Positions 16,537-25,444 of a stretch of DNA of 38,820 nt are shown piece by piece. Origin of the DNA: Erysipelotrichaceae bacterium (GTDB lineage: Bacteria > Bacillota_I > Bacilli_A > Erysipelotrichales > Erysipelotrichaceae); assembly GCA_030528645.1 (NCBI GenBank), contig JAUMYM010000013.1, positions 1 to 38,820 on the forward strand, given 5' to 3'. A program made the position numbers and the translations under genes. The first letter of the stretch is position 1. Each line of letters opens with the position of its first letter. The notes below the pieces were generated by a model, which saw only the letters and a program-made list of their open reading frames with translations, searched no databases and had not been told where the DNA came from.

Positions 16537-17457
16537 TTAGCTATGTCTTTTAATAAATTTCATGACTTTATCAAAATAATCTTCGTTATTTAAGCAACTT
16601 AAATGATCATTATTCTTATATGTAATAATTTCTTTTAAACTATTATTAGCATAATAATTATCATACGCATAATCCACATGAACTATTGGATCATATTCAC
16701 TATGAATAAACAACATCGGTATATAATTATTTGCTAAAGAATGACGAACATCTAATTGATTCACGTCAAATTTTAAACGATTTTTAATAATGAATTTCAA
16801 ATACGGAAGAAATAACTTACCTCCAAATTTAAGATTACGATTTACTTCTTCAACCATTAAATCACTTAAGCTTGTAAAACCACTGTCTACAATACATACT
16901 TTTACATTGTCACAAACAATATTGCTACTTGCCATCATAATGGTAACTGCACCATAGCTTAATCCATACAATACAATATTCGCTTTTGGATAAGAAGCTA
17001 CTAAATCATCAATCCATGTTAATAAATCAAATTGTTCATACCAACCAAGTGTTGTGTATTTTCCTTCTGATTGACCATGACCACGACCATCAACCAATAG
17101 GCAATTATATCCAAGTTCATCGAATTTCATTGTCGCCTTCAGCATCTTTGTTAAATCTGTCCCTAAAGGATGTAGCAAAATAACCCATTGATTACTTTCA
17201 GGGTGATTAATAATACGTTTACCATGTAAATTCAAACCATCATTTGACTTAATCCAAGTTTCATAGACATTACTAGAGTTATACCAATCTAAAATCGATT
17301 GATATTCATCAATATTTACACCTAAATCAAAGCCTTCTTTCTTTTGGATAAAGAAATCATTGAATACTCTTTCTGCAATTGCTACATATGTAGCTCCTGC
17401 TGCAACTGTTGTAAGAGCACCAGCAACCATTAAACCTCTTTTAACATTTTTATTCAT
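16537..17457 (-). CDS. Membrane-anchored alpha/beta hydrolase
   Basis: Predicted serine hydrolase of 306 residues. An N-terminal hydrophobic segment (about 8-27, basic residues before it) suggests a membrane anchor or uncleaved signal. The catalytic triad is readable: nucleophile S167 in GLSYG (165-169), D256 in HSEYDP and H285 in NNDHLS. Other fold landmarks are HPLGTD (96-101), the oxyanion region, and VDGRGHGQSEG (122-132). The start codon overlaps the stop of the upstream gene in an ATGA junction (17454-17457), so the two are translationally coupled. Similar proteins are often annotated as lysophospholipase- or Bem46-like; the substrate cannot be inferred. Confidence 0.85.
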   Translation of the reverse strand: MNKNVKRGLMVAGALTTVAAGATYVAIAERVFNDFFIQKKEGFDLGVNIDEYQSILDWYNSSNVYETWIKSNDGLNLHGKRIINHPESNQWVILLHPLGTDLTKMLKATMKFDELGYNCLLVDGRGHGQSEGKYTTLGWYEQFDLLTWIDDLVASYPKANIVLYGLSYGAVTIMMASSNIVCDNVKVCIVDSGFTSLSDLMVEEVNRNLKFGGKLFLPYLKFIIKNRLKFDVNQLDVRHSLANNYIPMLFIHSEYDPIVHVDYAYDNYYANNSLKEIITYKNNDHLSCLNNEDYFDKVMKFIKRHS

Positions 17458-18281
17458 AAGTCTAACCTATTTATTCCTAAAATCCTTTCTTTTATTAACT
17501 GACGATGATCTTGATTGATACTAAACTTATTATATAATTCTTTTATCATTTCTACAAATGATACTTTATATTGTGTAGGTATCGATTTACGTAATAGTAA
17601 ACGATACATTGCATCAAAATGCTCTGGATACTTTTCTTCAACAAATGTTAATATCGCAGAAGCATTCTCTTTATTCACTTTTAAAAGCATTACTTCTAAA
17701 TAATCAGCACGGTATTTTACTGCATGCTGAAAAATCAATTCTAAGTTTTCTTTGGAATCTAACAAATATGGAATCACCGGATTAATGGTAATGCCAACCA
17801 CGACATCCGTATTCTTTTTTATCGTATCAATACACTCAAAACGACTTAGAAAACTATTGCCCATTTGATCAATAATTTTTTCATGTTCTAAATGACTACA
17901 CATAACATTCATATTTAAACCTACATAAGTCAATGTTGAAAGTTCTTTAATATAGTTTAAATCATTTAGTATATAGTTTGTTTTTGTATAGATTACAATG
18001 GGTTGACGATATTTTATCAGTACTTTTAAAATACGGCTAATTAAAAATTCAGCATGAAACATAGGATGATACACATCTATAGTTTTTCCTAAAGCAATGA
18101 TACCAATACGCTTTGCTTTTAATATCTCTTCTAATGTATGTGCCACCTGTGGATTTAATGTGTAATGTTTGTAATCTTCTTCACTACTCAATACAACTTC
18201 CTGTAATGGCTCTTGAAAAATATTAAGTTCATAAGCATAAGGGTATTTTTTATTTGTTGGAATTAAAATATCTTGATTCAT
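17454..18281 (-). CDS. SPL-like radical-SAM-fold protein lacking the iron-sulfur cysteines
   Basis: A 275-residue protein whose whole length follows, by my recollection, the pattern of the spore-photoproduct-lyase-like radical-SAM proteins common in Firmicutes. Examples are TIDVYHP (67-73, normally like TDPYQP), the ISRIL helix (81-85), IYTKTNYILNDLNYI (97-111, normally TKS with RD), SRFECID (146-152) and NPVIPYLLDSKENL (167-180). The N-terminus, where the CxxxCxxC cluster motif belongs, aligns colinearly but carries P25, V29 and S32; the only cysteines are C128 and C150. It should not bind a 4Fe-4S cluster, so it is a pseudo-enzyme or has a new role. It follows valS by 25 bases and is coupled to the hydrolase. 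No frameshift or stop disrupts it. Confidence 0.7.
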   Translation of the reverse strand: MNQDILIPTNKKYPYAYELNIFQEPLQEVVLSSEEDYKHYTLNPQVAHTLEEILKAKRIGIIALGKTIDVYHPMFHAEFLISRILKVLIKYRQPIVIYTKTNYILNDLNYIKELSTLTYVGLNMNVMCSHLEHEKIIDQMGNSFLSRFECIDTIKKNTDVVVGITINPVIPYLLDSKENLELIFQHAVKYRADYLEVMLLKVNKENASAILTFVEEKYPEHFDAMYRLLLRKSIPTQYKVSFVEMIKELYNKFSINQDHRQLIKERILGINRLDL

Positions 18282-18306
18282 ACCATCACCTTAAAGTAAT
18301 CATATA

Positions 18307-20910
18307 CTATTTTTTTAGTTCAAGCAAACGATTTGTAATTACATCATATTGCATTTGGTAATTTGATAATTTTATCTCTTCACTCTTTACTTTATCAGGA
18401 CTCGCTTTTGTCTTGAAATTTGGATTTTGAAGCATAGTTGTACAACGTTGTATTTCTTTTTGAAGTTGTTCCTGCTCTTTCATTAATTTCTTAATTTCTT
18501 CTTCTTTATTAACAATTTTATTCATTTCAAATCCAATAGAACCTTGTTGAATAGGACGAATCATTAACTCACCATCTAAGTTTGAAACCCAATGTACTTT
18601 ACACATCTTATATAAAATGGCAGCTTTAATTTCATCTGGTTGCATACATACTTGTTGAGCATTAAAAACAACCATATCTAATTCTAATGAAGGTTTTAAT
18701 TGATTGTCTACTTTAATTTGACGTACAGTAGAAATAATTTCAATTAATTGATTTACTTCAAATACATCTTTCATCATTTCTTTTTGACAAATTGGATACT
18801 CACTAATAGAAATTGATGTTTTATTTGGATATAACGTTAAAAATATTTCTTCTGTTACAAATGGCATAAATGGATGAAGCATCTTAATAATGTTATCTAA
18901 TACATATACTAATACAGAAATTGTTGTATGTTTAATTGTTTCATCTTCACTTTGTAAACCGGACTTACTAAATTCAATATACCAGTTACAGAAATCATCC
19001 CAAACAAAACGATATAATTCATTGCCAACTAATGCAAATTCATAACGTTCCATATTTGTTGTGACATGATCTAATGTATGATGCAAGGATGCTAAAATCC
19101 ATTCGTCTGTAAGCGACAACTGCTTTAATTCTAAATTTGTTAAATCAAAGTTTTCAGGAATATTCATAATGACATAACGTGCTGCATTCCAGATTTTATT
19201 AATAAAGTTCCAAGATGCTTCTACTTTGGTAGGTATATAACGCATATCTTGACCAGGTGTTGAATTGGTTGTTAAAAAGAAACGTAAGGCATCTACACCA
19301 TATTGATCAATAACATCCATTGGATCAATTCCATTGCCAAGTGATTTACTCATCTTACGACCTTGTTCATCACGAATCAATCCATGAATCAAAACATCTT
19401 TAAATGGAATTTGCTTTGTAAAGTAACGAGCTTGAAACGCCATACGAGCAACCCAGAAGAAAATAATATCATAACCTGTAACCATGCAATCGGTTGGATA
19501 ATAACGCGTGAAGTCTTCTGTAATTTCTGGCCATCCTAAGGTTGAAAACGGCCATAAAGCACTTGAGAACCATGTATCCAATACATCTTCATCTTGAATA
19601 TAGTTTTCCATATCTTTAGGAGGAACTTCACTAACAAAAACCTCTTTTGTTTCCTTATGATAGTATGCAGGAATACGATGTCCCCACCACAATTGACGTG
19701 AAATACACCAATCTTCAATGTTTTCTAACCAACCAGTAAATGTTTTTTCAAAGCGTGCTGGATAGAAATTAATTTTTTCATTCCCTGCTTGATGTTTAAG
19801 TACATCATCAGCAAGTGGTTTCATCTTCACAAACCATTGTTTCGATAAGTATGGTTCAACAATAACATCCGTACGCTCACTATGTCCTACTTGATGGATA
19901 TGTTCTTCAATAGAAATTAAATTACCTTCTTCTTTAATTTTTTCAACAAGAAGTTTGCGACATTGAAAACGATCTAGTCCTTTAAATTCCAAAGCAAGTT
20001 CATTCATTGTACCATCTTCATTCATACATATAGGCATATCTAATTGATGACGCAAAGCAATTTGATAATCATTTGGATCATGTGCCGGCGTACATTTCAT
20101 GGCACCAGTACCGAATTCCATATCAATATAACTATCTCCAATGATAATTAACTCTTGATGATTAGCAGGGTTAATCGCTTTTTTACCAATTAAATGCATA
20201 AAACGTTCATCTTTTGGATGTACAACTAAACATACATCACCAAACATCGTTTCTGGGCGTGTAGTCGCAACTGCTAATGTTTCATCGCTACCAACAATCG
20301 AATATTTAAATGTATAGAAATTGCCTTTCACTTCTTTATGAATTACTTCAATATTACTTAATGCTGTTTTAGCTTGAGGATCCCAGTTAATAATACGATA
20401 GCCTTGATAGATTAAACCATTATTATATAAATCCACAAACACTTTATTGACAGCTTTATTTAAACCATCATCTAAAGTAAAACGTTCACGAGAATAATCT
20501 AACGAGTTTCCAAGTTTTGCCCATTGACTACGAATAAAAGTTGCATATTCTTCTTTCCAAGCCCATGCTTGTGTTAAAAAACCATCACGTTTTAAATCAT
20601 AGCGTGATAAACCTTGTTCCTTTAAGCGTTGTTCAACTTTAGCTTGTGTAGCAATACCAGCATGATCCATGCCCGGCAAATACAACATATCATAGCCCTG
20701 CATACGTTTATAACGCGCAATAATATCTTGCAACGTATTATCCCAAGCATGTCCTAAATGCAATTTCCCGGTAACATTGGGAGGAGGAATCACAATTGTA
20801 TATGGCTTTTTATCTGATTCATAAGCCTTAAATAAATCTAAGTCTACCCATCGTTGATACTTCCCTTTTTCTACTTCTAAATGATTGTATTTTGTTTCTA
20901 GATTTTTCAT
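18307..20910 (-). CDS. valS: Valine--tRNA ligase
   Basis: Class I synthetase charging tRNA-Val, 867 residues from ATG 20910. This start has AAGGAG six bases upstream; an in-frame TTG at 20925 lies within the leader before that site and is rejected. The HIGH-type motif HLGH is at 51-54 (in PNVTGKLHLGH) and KMSKS at 519-523. The editing domain is present between (TTRPETMFGD, about 216-225, and the GTGAMKCTPAHD region). The last 65 residues form the coiled-coil arm typical of ValRS. Expression is controlled by a T-box leader with a valine specifier. The two downstream genes may share its transcript. Confidence 0.97.
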   Translation of the reverse strand: MKNLETKYNHLEVEKGKYQRWVDLDLFKAYESDKKPYTIVIPPPNVTGKLHLGHAWDNTLQDIIARYKRMQGYDMLYLPGMDHAGIATQAKVEQRLKEQGLSRYDLKRDGFLTQAWAWKEEYATFIRSQWAKLGNSLDYSRERFTLDDGLNKAVNKVFVDLYNNGLIYQGYRIINWDPQAKTALSNIEVIHKEVKGNFYTFKYSIVGSDETLAVATTRPETMFGDVCLVVHPKDERFMHLIGKKAINPANHQELIIIGDSYIDMEFGTGAMKCTPAHDPNDYQIALRHQLDMPICMNEDGTMNELALEFKGLDRFQCRKLLVEKIKEEGNLISIEEHIHQVGHSERTDVIVEPYLSKQWFVKMKPLADDVLKHQAGNEKINFYPARFEKTFTGWLENIEDWCISRQLWWGHRIPAYYHKETKEVFVSEVPPKDMENYIQDEDVLDTWFSSALWPFSTLGWPEITEDFTRYYPTDCMVTGYDIIFFWVARMAFQARYFTKQIPFKDVLIHGLIRDEQGRKMSKSLGNGIDPMDVIDQYGVDALRFFLTTNSTPGQDMRYIPTKVEASWNFINKIWNAARYVIMNIPENFDLTNLELKQLSLTDEWILASLHHTLDHVTTNMERYEFALVGNELYRFVWDDFCNWYIEFSKSGLQSEDETIKHTTISVLVYVLDNIIKMLHPFMPFVTEEIFLTLYPNKTSISISEYPICQKEMMKDVFEVNQLIEIISTVRQIKVDNQLKPSLELDMVVFNAQQVCMQPDEIKAAILYKMCKVHWVSNLDGELMIRPIQQGSIGFEMNKIVNKEEEIKKLMKEQEQLQKEIQRCTTMLQNPNFKTKASPDKVKSEEIKLSNYQMQYDVITNRLLELKK

Positions 20911-20926
20911 ACTTTTCTCCTTCAAT

Positions 20927-20954
20927 AAAAAAATCGTCCTATCATAAGGACGAT
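20927..20954 (-). terminator. T-box regulated terminator
   Basis: An eight-base-pair stem (20933-20940 with 20947-20954) and six-base loop followed by seven T on the minus strand (20927-20933). It alternates with the antiterminator formed by the T-box sequence just upstream. Confidence 0.9.
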
Positions 20955-21141
20955 TATCGCGGTACCACCTTAATTCATATCAAAAGATATGCACTTCCTT
21001 GTTTAACGCACTTCACGGATTTTCCTATTTACTTAGAAAACCAACTCCTAGACTACATTCACCTACCGTACGATCCTTTTCCATCCACCAAGAATTTTCT
21101 ATATGTCACCAATAGATTACTACCTTCTATTCACAGTTATT
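20927..21141 (-). promoter_or_regulatory. T-box riboswitch of valS (specifier GTA, valine)
   Basis: Leader RNA that senses uncharged tRNA-Val and lets transcription continue into valS. The conserved T-box AAGGTGGTACCGCG is on the minus strand at 20958-20971, followed by a terminator. Stem I occupies roughly 21035-21135, with a GGTGG motif near 21085-21090 and an AGTAATC segment near its 5' side. In the segment GAATGTAGTC (21051-21060) the triplet GTA (21054-21056) is a valine codon followed by a purine, the normal specifier layout, and agrees with the gene downstream. The exact Stem I pairing was not computed. Confidence 0.93.
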
Positions 21142-21147
21142 AAATGA

Positions 21148-21175
21148 ATTATATCAAACCTTATTCAGATGTCAA
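21148..21175 (-). promoter_or_regulatory. Promoter of the valS leader
   Basis: TTGACA (21170-21175) and TATAAT (21148-21153) with a 16-base spacer and a TG one base before the -10. The -35 lies inside the last codons of engB. Transcription would start near 21141, exactly where the T-box leader begins. Confidence 0.85.
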
Positions 21176-21748
21176 TAATTCTTCCAATTTTTTCCAAACA
21201 ACATCAACACCCATTGATGTTACACTTGAAAATGGAATAATACTATCTTTGGAAACATTTAATGTTTCTGCAATTACTTTTAAGTTTGTATGCCATTGGC
21301 TATTCTTAATTTTATCTGCCTTTGTAGCTACTATAAACGTAGCAATGTGATTACTTCTAGCATACTCAATCATTTCAACATCATCTTTCGTTGGTTTATG
21401 ACGAAAATCAACAATCATAAATAATGCTTTTAATTCTTTACGCAATGAAAAATATTCATCCATCATTTGACCAAAAGCAATAAATTCTTTTTGACCTCTT
21501 GTAGCATAACCATAACCGGGAACATCCACTAACATAAAACGATTATCAACTTTAAAGAAGTTTAACAAACGTGTCTTTCCTGGCATTTTACCAACATAAG
21601 CTAAATTCTTACGATTTACCAATGTATTAATAAAACTACTTTTACCAACATTACTACGTCCAGCTAGCACAAATTCAAAACAACCATCCTTTGGCCAAGC
21701 ACTTTTTTCTTTTGCACTGGTTACAAATTCTACGTCATGATACTTCAT
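21161..21748 (-). CDS. engB: Ribosome-assembly GTPase EngB/YsxC
   Basis: Essential TRAFAC GTPase that takes part in late assembly of the 50S subunit. The 195 residues match the family. G1 is GRSNVGKSS (30-38), G2 is around KTRLLNF (58-64), G3 is DVPGYGYA (75-82), G4 is TKADK (about 142-146) and G5 is FSSVTSMG near 175-182. It starts one base after the lon stop, and lon-ysxC adjacency is also seen in Bacillus, so the two are probably cotranscribed. Its 3' end carries the valS promoter. Confidence 0.96.
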   Translation of the reverse strand: MKYHDVEFVTSAKEKSAWPKDGCFEFVLAGRSNVGKSSFINTLVNRKNLAYVGKMPGKTRLLNFFKVDNRFMLVDVPGYGYATRGQKEFIAFGQMMDEYFSLRKELKALFMIVDFRHKPTKDDVEMIEYARSNHIATFIVATKADKIKNSQWHTNLKVIAETLNVSKDSIIPFSSVTSMGVDVVWKKLEELLTSE

Positions 21749-21749
21749 A

Positions 21750-24068
21750 TTAACTCACCAATGCAACTTTAATAACTTCACTTACCTCTTCTACCGGTAT
21801 AAACTCAATAGTTTCTTTAACAATGCTTGGTACATCTTCTAAATCTTTAAGATTTGCTTTAGGGAAACAAATTTTCTTAATACCACTACGATGAGCAGCC
21901 AGTGATTTTTCACGTAAGCCACCAATAGCTAAGACATTCCCACGTAAAGTAACTTCACCAGTCATAGCGATATTGCTATCGACCTTACGATTTGTAATCG
22001 CTGATACTAAGCATGTGGTAATTGTAATCCCTGCACTTGGACCATCTTTTGGAATTGCGCCTTCTGGAGCATGAATATGAATATCATGTTTATCAAAGAA
22101 AGTTATGTCAATCTTATATTTATTTGCATTTGCCTTAATATAGTCCAGAGCAATTGAACATGATTCTTTCATAACATCCCCTAAAGAACCGGTAATAACC
22201 AAACGACCTTTACCTTCAAAATAATTTACTTCAATTGGTAATACATCACCACCAAAGGCTGTATACGCTAAGCCGGTAACAACACCAACTTGATTTTTCT
22301 TTTCTTTTTGTCCATGGTCGTATAATGGTTTACCCAACCATTCACCAATTAATTTGATAGTAATCTTAACTGATTTTTTACCATCTTTTAAAATAGCAAG
22401 AACAGATTTACGGCATAATGTAGCAATCACTCTTTCTAATTGACGCACGCCAGCTTCTCTTGTATAGTGACGAATTAAATAAATAATCTCTTTATCTGTA
22501 ATTTTAAATTTCTTTACATCTAAACCATTTAAAGCGGCTTGTTTAGAAACTAAATGTTCCATGGCAATGTTTACTTTTTCAAGTTCTGTATACGAAGATA
22601 AATTAATAATTTCTAAACGGTCTTTTAAAGCACTTGGAATATTTTCAAGATAATTTGCAGTCGCAATAAATAATACTTTACTTAAATCATATGGTTCTTC
22701 TAAGTAATGATCAGAGAACATTTTATTTTGTTCCGGATCTAATACTTCAAGCATCGCACTTGATGGATCTCCTTTATAATCAGATGCCATCTTATCGATT
22801 TCATCAATTAAGAAGACAGGATTGATTACTTCTGCCTTTTTCATACCTTGAATGATACGTCCGGGTAAAGAACCTAAGTATGTTCTACGATGCCCTCGGA
22901 TTTCAGATTCATCTTTGACTCCACCTAAACTCATTTTTACAAACTTACGATTTAATGCATGTGCAACAGATTTTGCAAGTGAAGTCTTCCCTACTCCCGG
23001 AGGACCCACTAAACATAAAATAGGTGCATTTAAAGACTTTGTCATACTCTTGACTGCTAAATACTCTAAAATACGTTCTTTTACTTTTTCAAGACCATAA
23101 TGTTCTTCATTTAATATATCACTAGCAACATTTAAATCTTCATTATCTTCACTTTCTTGATACCAAGGTGTTTTTAATAACCAATCTAAATATGTGCGAA
23201 CAACACCACTTTCTCCTGCTCCACTTGGAAGCATTTCATATTTAGCAAGTTCTTCAAGTGCTTTCGCTTTTACATGTTCCGGATATGGATTATCCATAAT
23301 CATTTGACGAATTGTGCTACTATCATCATTTAGATTTGGAACATCCCCTAACTCTTCTTTAATAACTCTTAATTTTTCACGCAAATAATATTCACGCTGT
23401 CCGGTTTCAATTTTATCTTTAACTTTACTATTAATTTCATTTTCAATTTTAGATAACTCTTTATCACGAGCTAGTTCTTCTAAAATTAATAATAGACGTT
23501 CATTTACATTTAATGTTTCTAACAATGTTTGACGTACAGGTAATTTAAAATTATAGTATTGAGCAAATTGATCACTCAATGTTACTGCCGATACACCTTG
23601 TGTTAACTTACTAATTAATTCAGGTGGAAAAACATTGGATAAGTTACCAATGTTTTCAAACTCTTTGGCAAGACTTGTAATAAGAGCCATCTCTTTCTTT
23701 TCATCACCCTGTATATTATTTAAACACTTAACATTTGATACAATAATTTGCCCATCATCTTCATACGTTAAGATTTTAGCGCGTTCTAAGCCTTCAAAAC
23801 GAACACGCATAAAACCATTTTTACGCTTCACATTTTTAATGCGACATAATGTACCAAATTTATAAATATCATCCATCGTTGGTTCATCTACAAGAGGATC
23901 TATTTGACTCACCAATAAAACAAAATTATCAAATTTATGCATCGATTCTTCAATCGAATTAATACTCTTTGTTCTACCAACTTCAATCACCAACTCTTGT
24001 GATGGGAAAATAATAATACCACGAGTACATACGACTGGAACATGAACTTCAAACTTTTCTTTTTCCAT
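21750..24068 (-). CDS. lon: ATP-dependent protease Lon (LonA)
   Basis: Cytosolic AAA+ serine protease that degrades misfolded and regulatory proteins, 772 residues. The substrate-binding N-domain covers about 8-200, followed by a coiled-coil linker (200-290), the AAA+ module with Walker A GPPGVGKT (355-362) and Walker B VFLIDEIDK (418-426), and the protease domain with catalytic S678 (KDGPSAG) and K721 (LREKSLAAH). Start ATG 24068 has a perfect AGGAGGTAAC ribosome binding site. A hairpin terminator stands 20 bases before that site, so lon either depends on readthrough from tig or on a promoter I could not find. I see no CtsR or HrcA (CIRCE) site. Confidence 0.97.
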   Translation of the reverse strand: MEKEKFEVHVPVVCTRGIIIFPSQELVIEVGRTKSINSIEESMHKFDNFVLLVSQIDPLVDEPTMDDIYKFGTLCRIKNVKRKNGFMRVRFEGLERAKILTYEDDGQIIVSNVKCLNNIQGDEKKEMALITSLAKEFENIGNLSNVFPPELISKLTQGVSAVTLSDQFAQYYNFKLPVRQTLLETLNVNERLLLILEELARDKELSKIENEINSKVKDKIETGQREYYLREKLRVIKEELGDVPNLNDDSSTIRQMIMDNPYPEHVKAKALEELAKYEMLPSGAGESGVVRTYLDWLLKTPWYQESEDNEDLNVASDILNEEHYGLEKVKERILEYLAVKSMTKSLNAPILCLVGPPGVGKTSLAKSVAHALNRKFVKMSLGGVKDESEIRGHRRTYLGSLPGRIIQGMKKAEVINPVFLIDEIDKMASDYKGDPSSAMLEVLDPEQNKMFSDHYLEEPYDLSKVLFIATANYLENIPSALKDRLEIINLSSYTELEKVNIAMEHLVSKQAALNGLDVKKFKITDKEIIYLIRHYTREAGVRQLERVIATLCRKSVLAILKDGKKSVKITIKLIGEWLGKPLYDHGQKEKKNQVGVVTGLAYTAFGGDVLPIEVNYFEGKGRLVITGSLGDVMKESCSIALDYIKANANKYKIDITFFDKHDIHIHAPEGAIPKDGPSAGITITTCLVSAITNRKVDSNIAMTGEVTLRGNVLAIGGLREKSLAAHRSGIKKICFPKANLKDLEDVPSIVKETIEFIPVEEVSEVIKVALVS

Positions 24069-24088
24069 TGTTACCTCCTAACTTTAGG

Positions 24089-24111
24089 CAAAAAGACGCA
24101 AAGCGTCTTTT
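24089..24111 (-). terminator. Terminator between tig and lon
   Basis: A nine-base-pair perfect stem (24091-24099 with 24103-24111) with a three-base loop and a TTTTT run on the minus strand. It lies directly before the lon ribosome binding site, so it may act as a partial terminator that lowers lon relative to tig. Confidence 0.75.
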
Positions 24112-24117
24112 AATAAA

Positions 24118-25386
24118 TTATTTACCTTTAATAAAATCTAAAGCTTTCTGTAATTTTACATCATAAGCTAAATTTTCGCTAGGAATAATATTCTTAACTT
24201 GGTTAATATCCATTGAATATTGATTAGCAATTGCTTGATATTGAGCTTCAATATCTTCTTCTTTTACTTCTAATTCTTCCGCAGTCGCAATCGCTTCTAA
24301 CACTAAGCGTAATTTAACTTTATTTTCTGCATCTTGTGCCATTTGTTGACGCAATGATTCTTCACTTTGACCTGTCATATTAAAGAATTGTTCTAAAGAG
24401 AAACCTTGTTGTTGTAAACGATAGCCATAATCTTTAATCATATCGTCTGTTTCACTTTGAATCATAGCATCAGGAATTTCAACCGTAGCATTTTCAACTA
24501 CCTTTGTTATTAAATCATTTGTTGCTTTATTATCAGCATCTGCTTGTTTTTGAGCCAATAATTGATTCTTTAAATATTCTTTTAATTGTTCAACTGTAGT
24601 AACATCCTTAATATGAAGTTCACTTACAAACTCATCATCTACTTCCGGTACACGTTTTACTTTAATTTCATTTACTTTTACTTTAAAGACAACTGCTTGT
24701 CCCTTTAAATCAGTAACATGATAGTTTTCAGGGAAGCTAAGTTCAATATCTTTTTCTTCATTTACTTTCATACCGATTACTTGATCTTCAAATCCAGGAA
24801 TGAATGAGTTTGAACCAATCACTAATGGATGATTTTCACCTTTACCACCATCAAAAGCTACACCATCTTTGAATCCTTCAAAATCAATAACGGCAGTATC
24901 TCCAGTTTCAACTGTTGCATCTTCCGCTTTCACTTCAAGATCCGCATATTGTTGTTGTAAACGATCTAATTCTACATTTACCGCTTCATCATCAACACTT
25001 ACTTCTTCCACTTCAAATGGTAAGTCTTTATATTGTCCTAATGTAACTTCAGGTTTTACAGTAACAACAAATGTTAAATCAACCTTAGTTTCATCAATAT
25101 GTTCAACTTTTAATTCAGGACGAGCAACTGGCCATAAATTATGTTCTTCAATACCATTTCTTAATGCTTCATTTGCAACTACATCAATTGCTTCCATTAG
25201 AATTTGTTGAGGATTGATGGAACCACGAACTAATTTTTCTGGAGCTTGTCCTTTTCTAAATCCTTTAATTTCTACGTTTTTTGCTAATTTATCAAATGCT
25301 TTCTTTTGTGCATCTAACCAAACTTCACCTTCAATCGTAACTTGTAATTCACCTTGTGATTTTTCTTTTAACGTCCAATTCGACAT
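24118..25386 (-). CDS. tig: Trigger factor (ribosome-bound chaperone and prolyl isomerase)
   Basis: Binds at the ribosomal exit tunnel and assists folding of new proteins. It has 422 residues. The ribosome-binding domain (about 1-145) contains GFRKGQAP (41-48), the tail-contact signature; an FKBP-type isomerase domain follows (about 155-245, starting DTAVIDFEGFKDG); the C-terminal chaperone arms (about 250-422) are helical and rich in Q and E. AGGAGGAAAAGT precedes the ATG. It has its own strong promoter. In Bacillus tig is followed by clpX before lon; clpX is not between them here. Confidence 0.97.
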   Translation of the reverse strand: MSNWTLKEKSQGELQVTIEGEVWLDAQKKAFDKLAKNVEIKGFRKGQAPEKLVRGSINPQQILMEAIDVVANEALRNGIEEHNLWPVARPELKVEHIDETKVDLTFVVTVKPEVTLGQYKDLPFEVEEVSVDDEAVNVELDRLQQQYADLEVKAEDATVETGDTAVIDFEGFKDGVAFDGGKGENHPLVIGSNSFIPGFEDQVIGMKVNEEKDIELSFPENYHVTDLKGQAVVFKVKVNEIKVKRVPEVDDEFVSELHIKDVTTVEQLKEYLKNQLLAQKQADADNKATNDLITKVVENATVEIPDAMIQSETDDMIKDYGYRLQQQGFSLEQFFNMTGQSEESLRQQMAQDAENKVKLRLVLEAIATAEELEVKEEDIEAQYQAIANQYSMDINQVKNIIPSENLAYDVKLQKALDFIKGK

Positions 25387-25416
25387 ACTTTTCCTCCTAT
25401 TTTTACTAGCCTATTA

Positions 25417-25444
25417 ATTATATCAAATATGAATTAAATATCAA
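25417..25444 (-). promoter_or_regulatory. Promoter of tig
   Basis: TTGATA (25439-25444), 16-base spacer and TATAAT (25417-25422) with TG one base before the -10. The -35 overlaps the end of the preceding gene. The layout is nearly the same as the valS promoter. Confidence 0.8.

Noticed and set aside
24869-25210. Rightward open frame of 113 codons opposite tig.
   Set aside because: Its serine/threonine-rich product is the mirror of the codon pattern of tig, and no promoter or ribosome binding site is seen.
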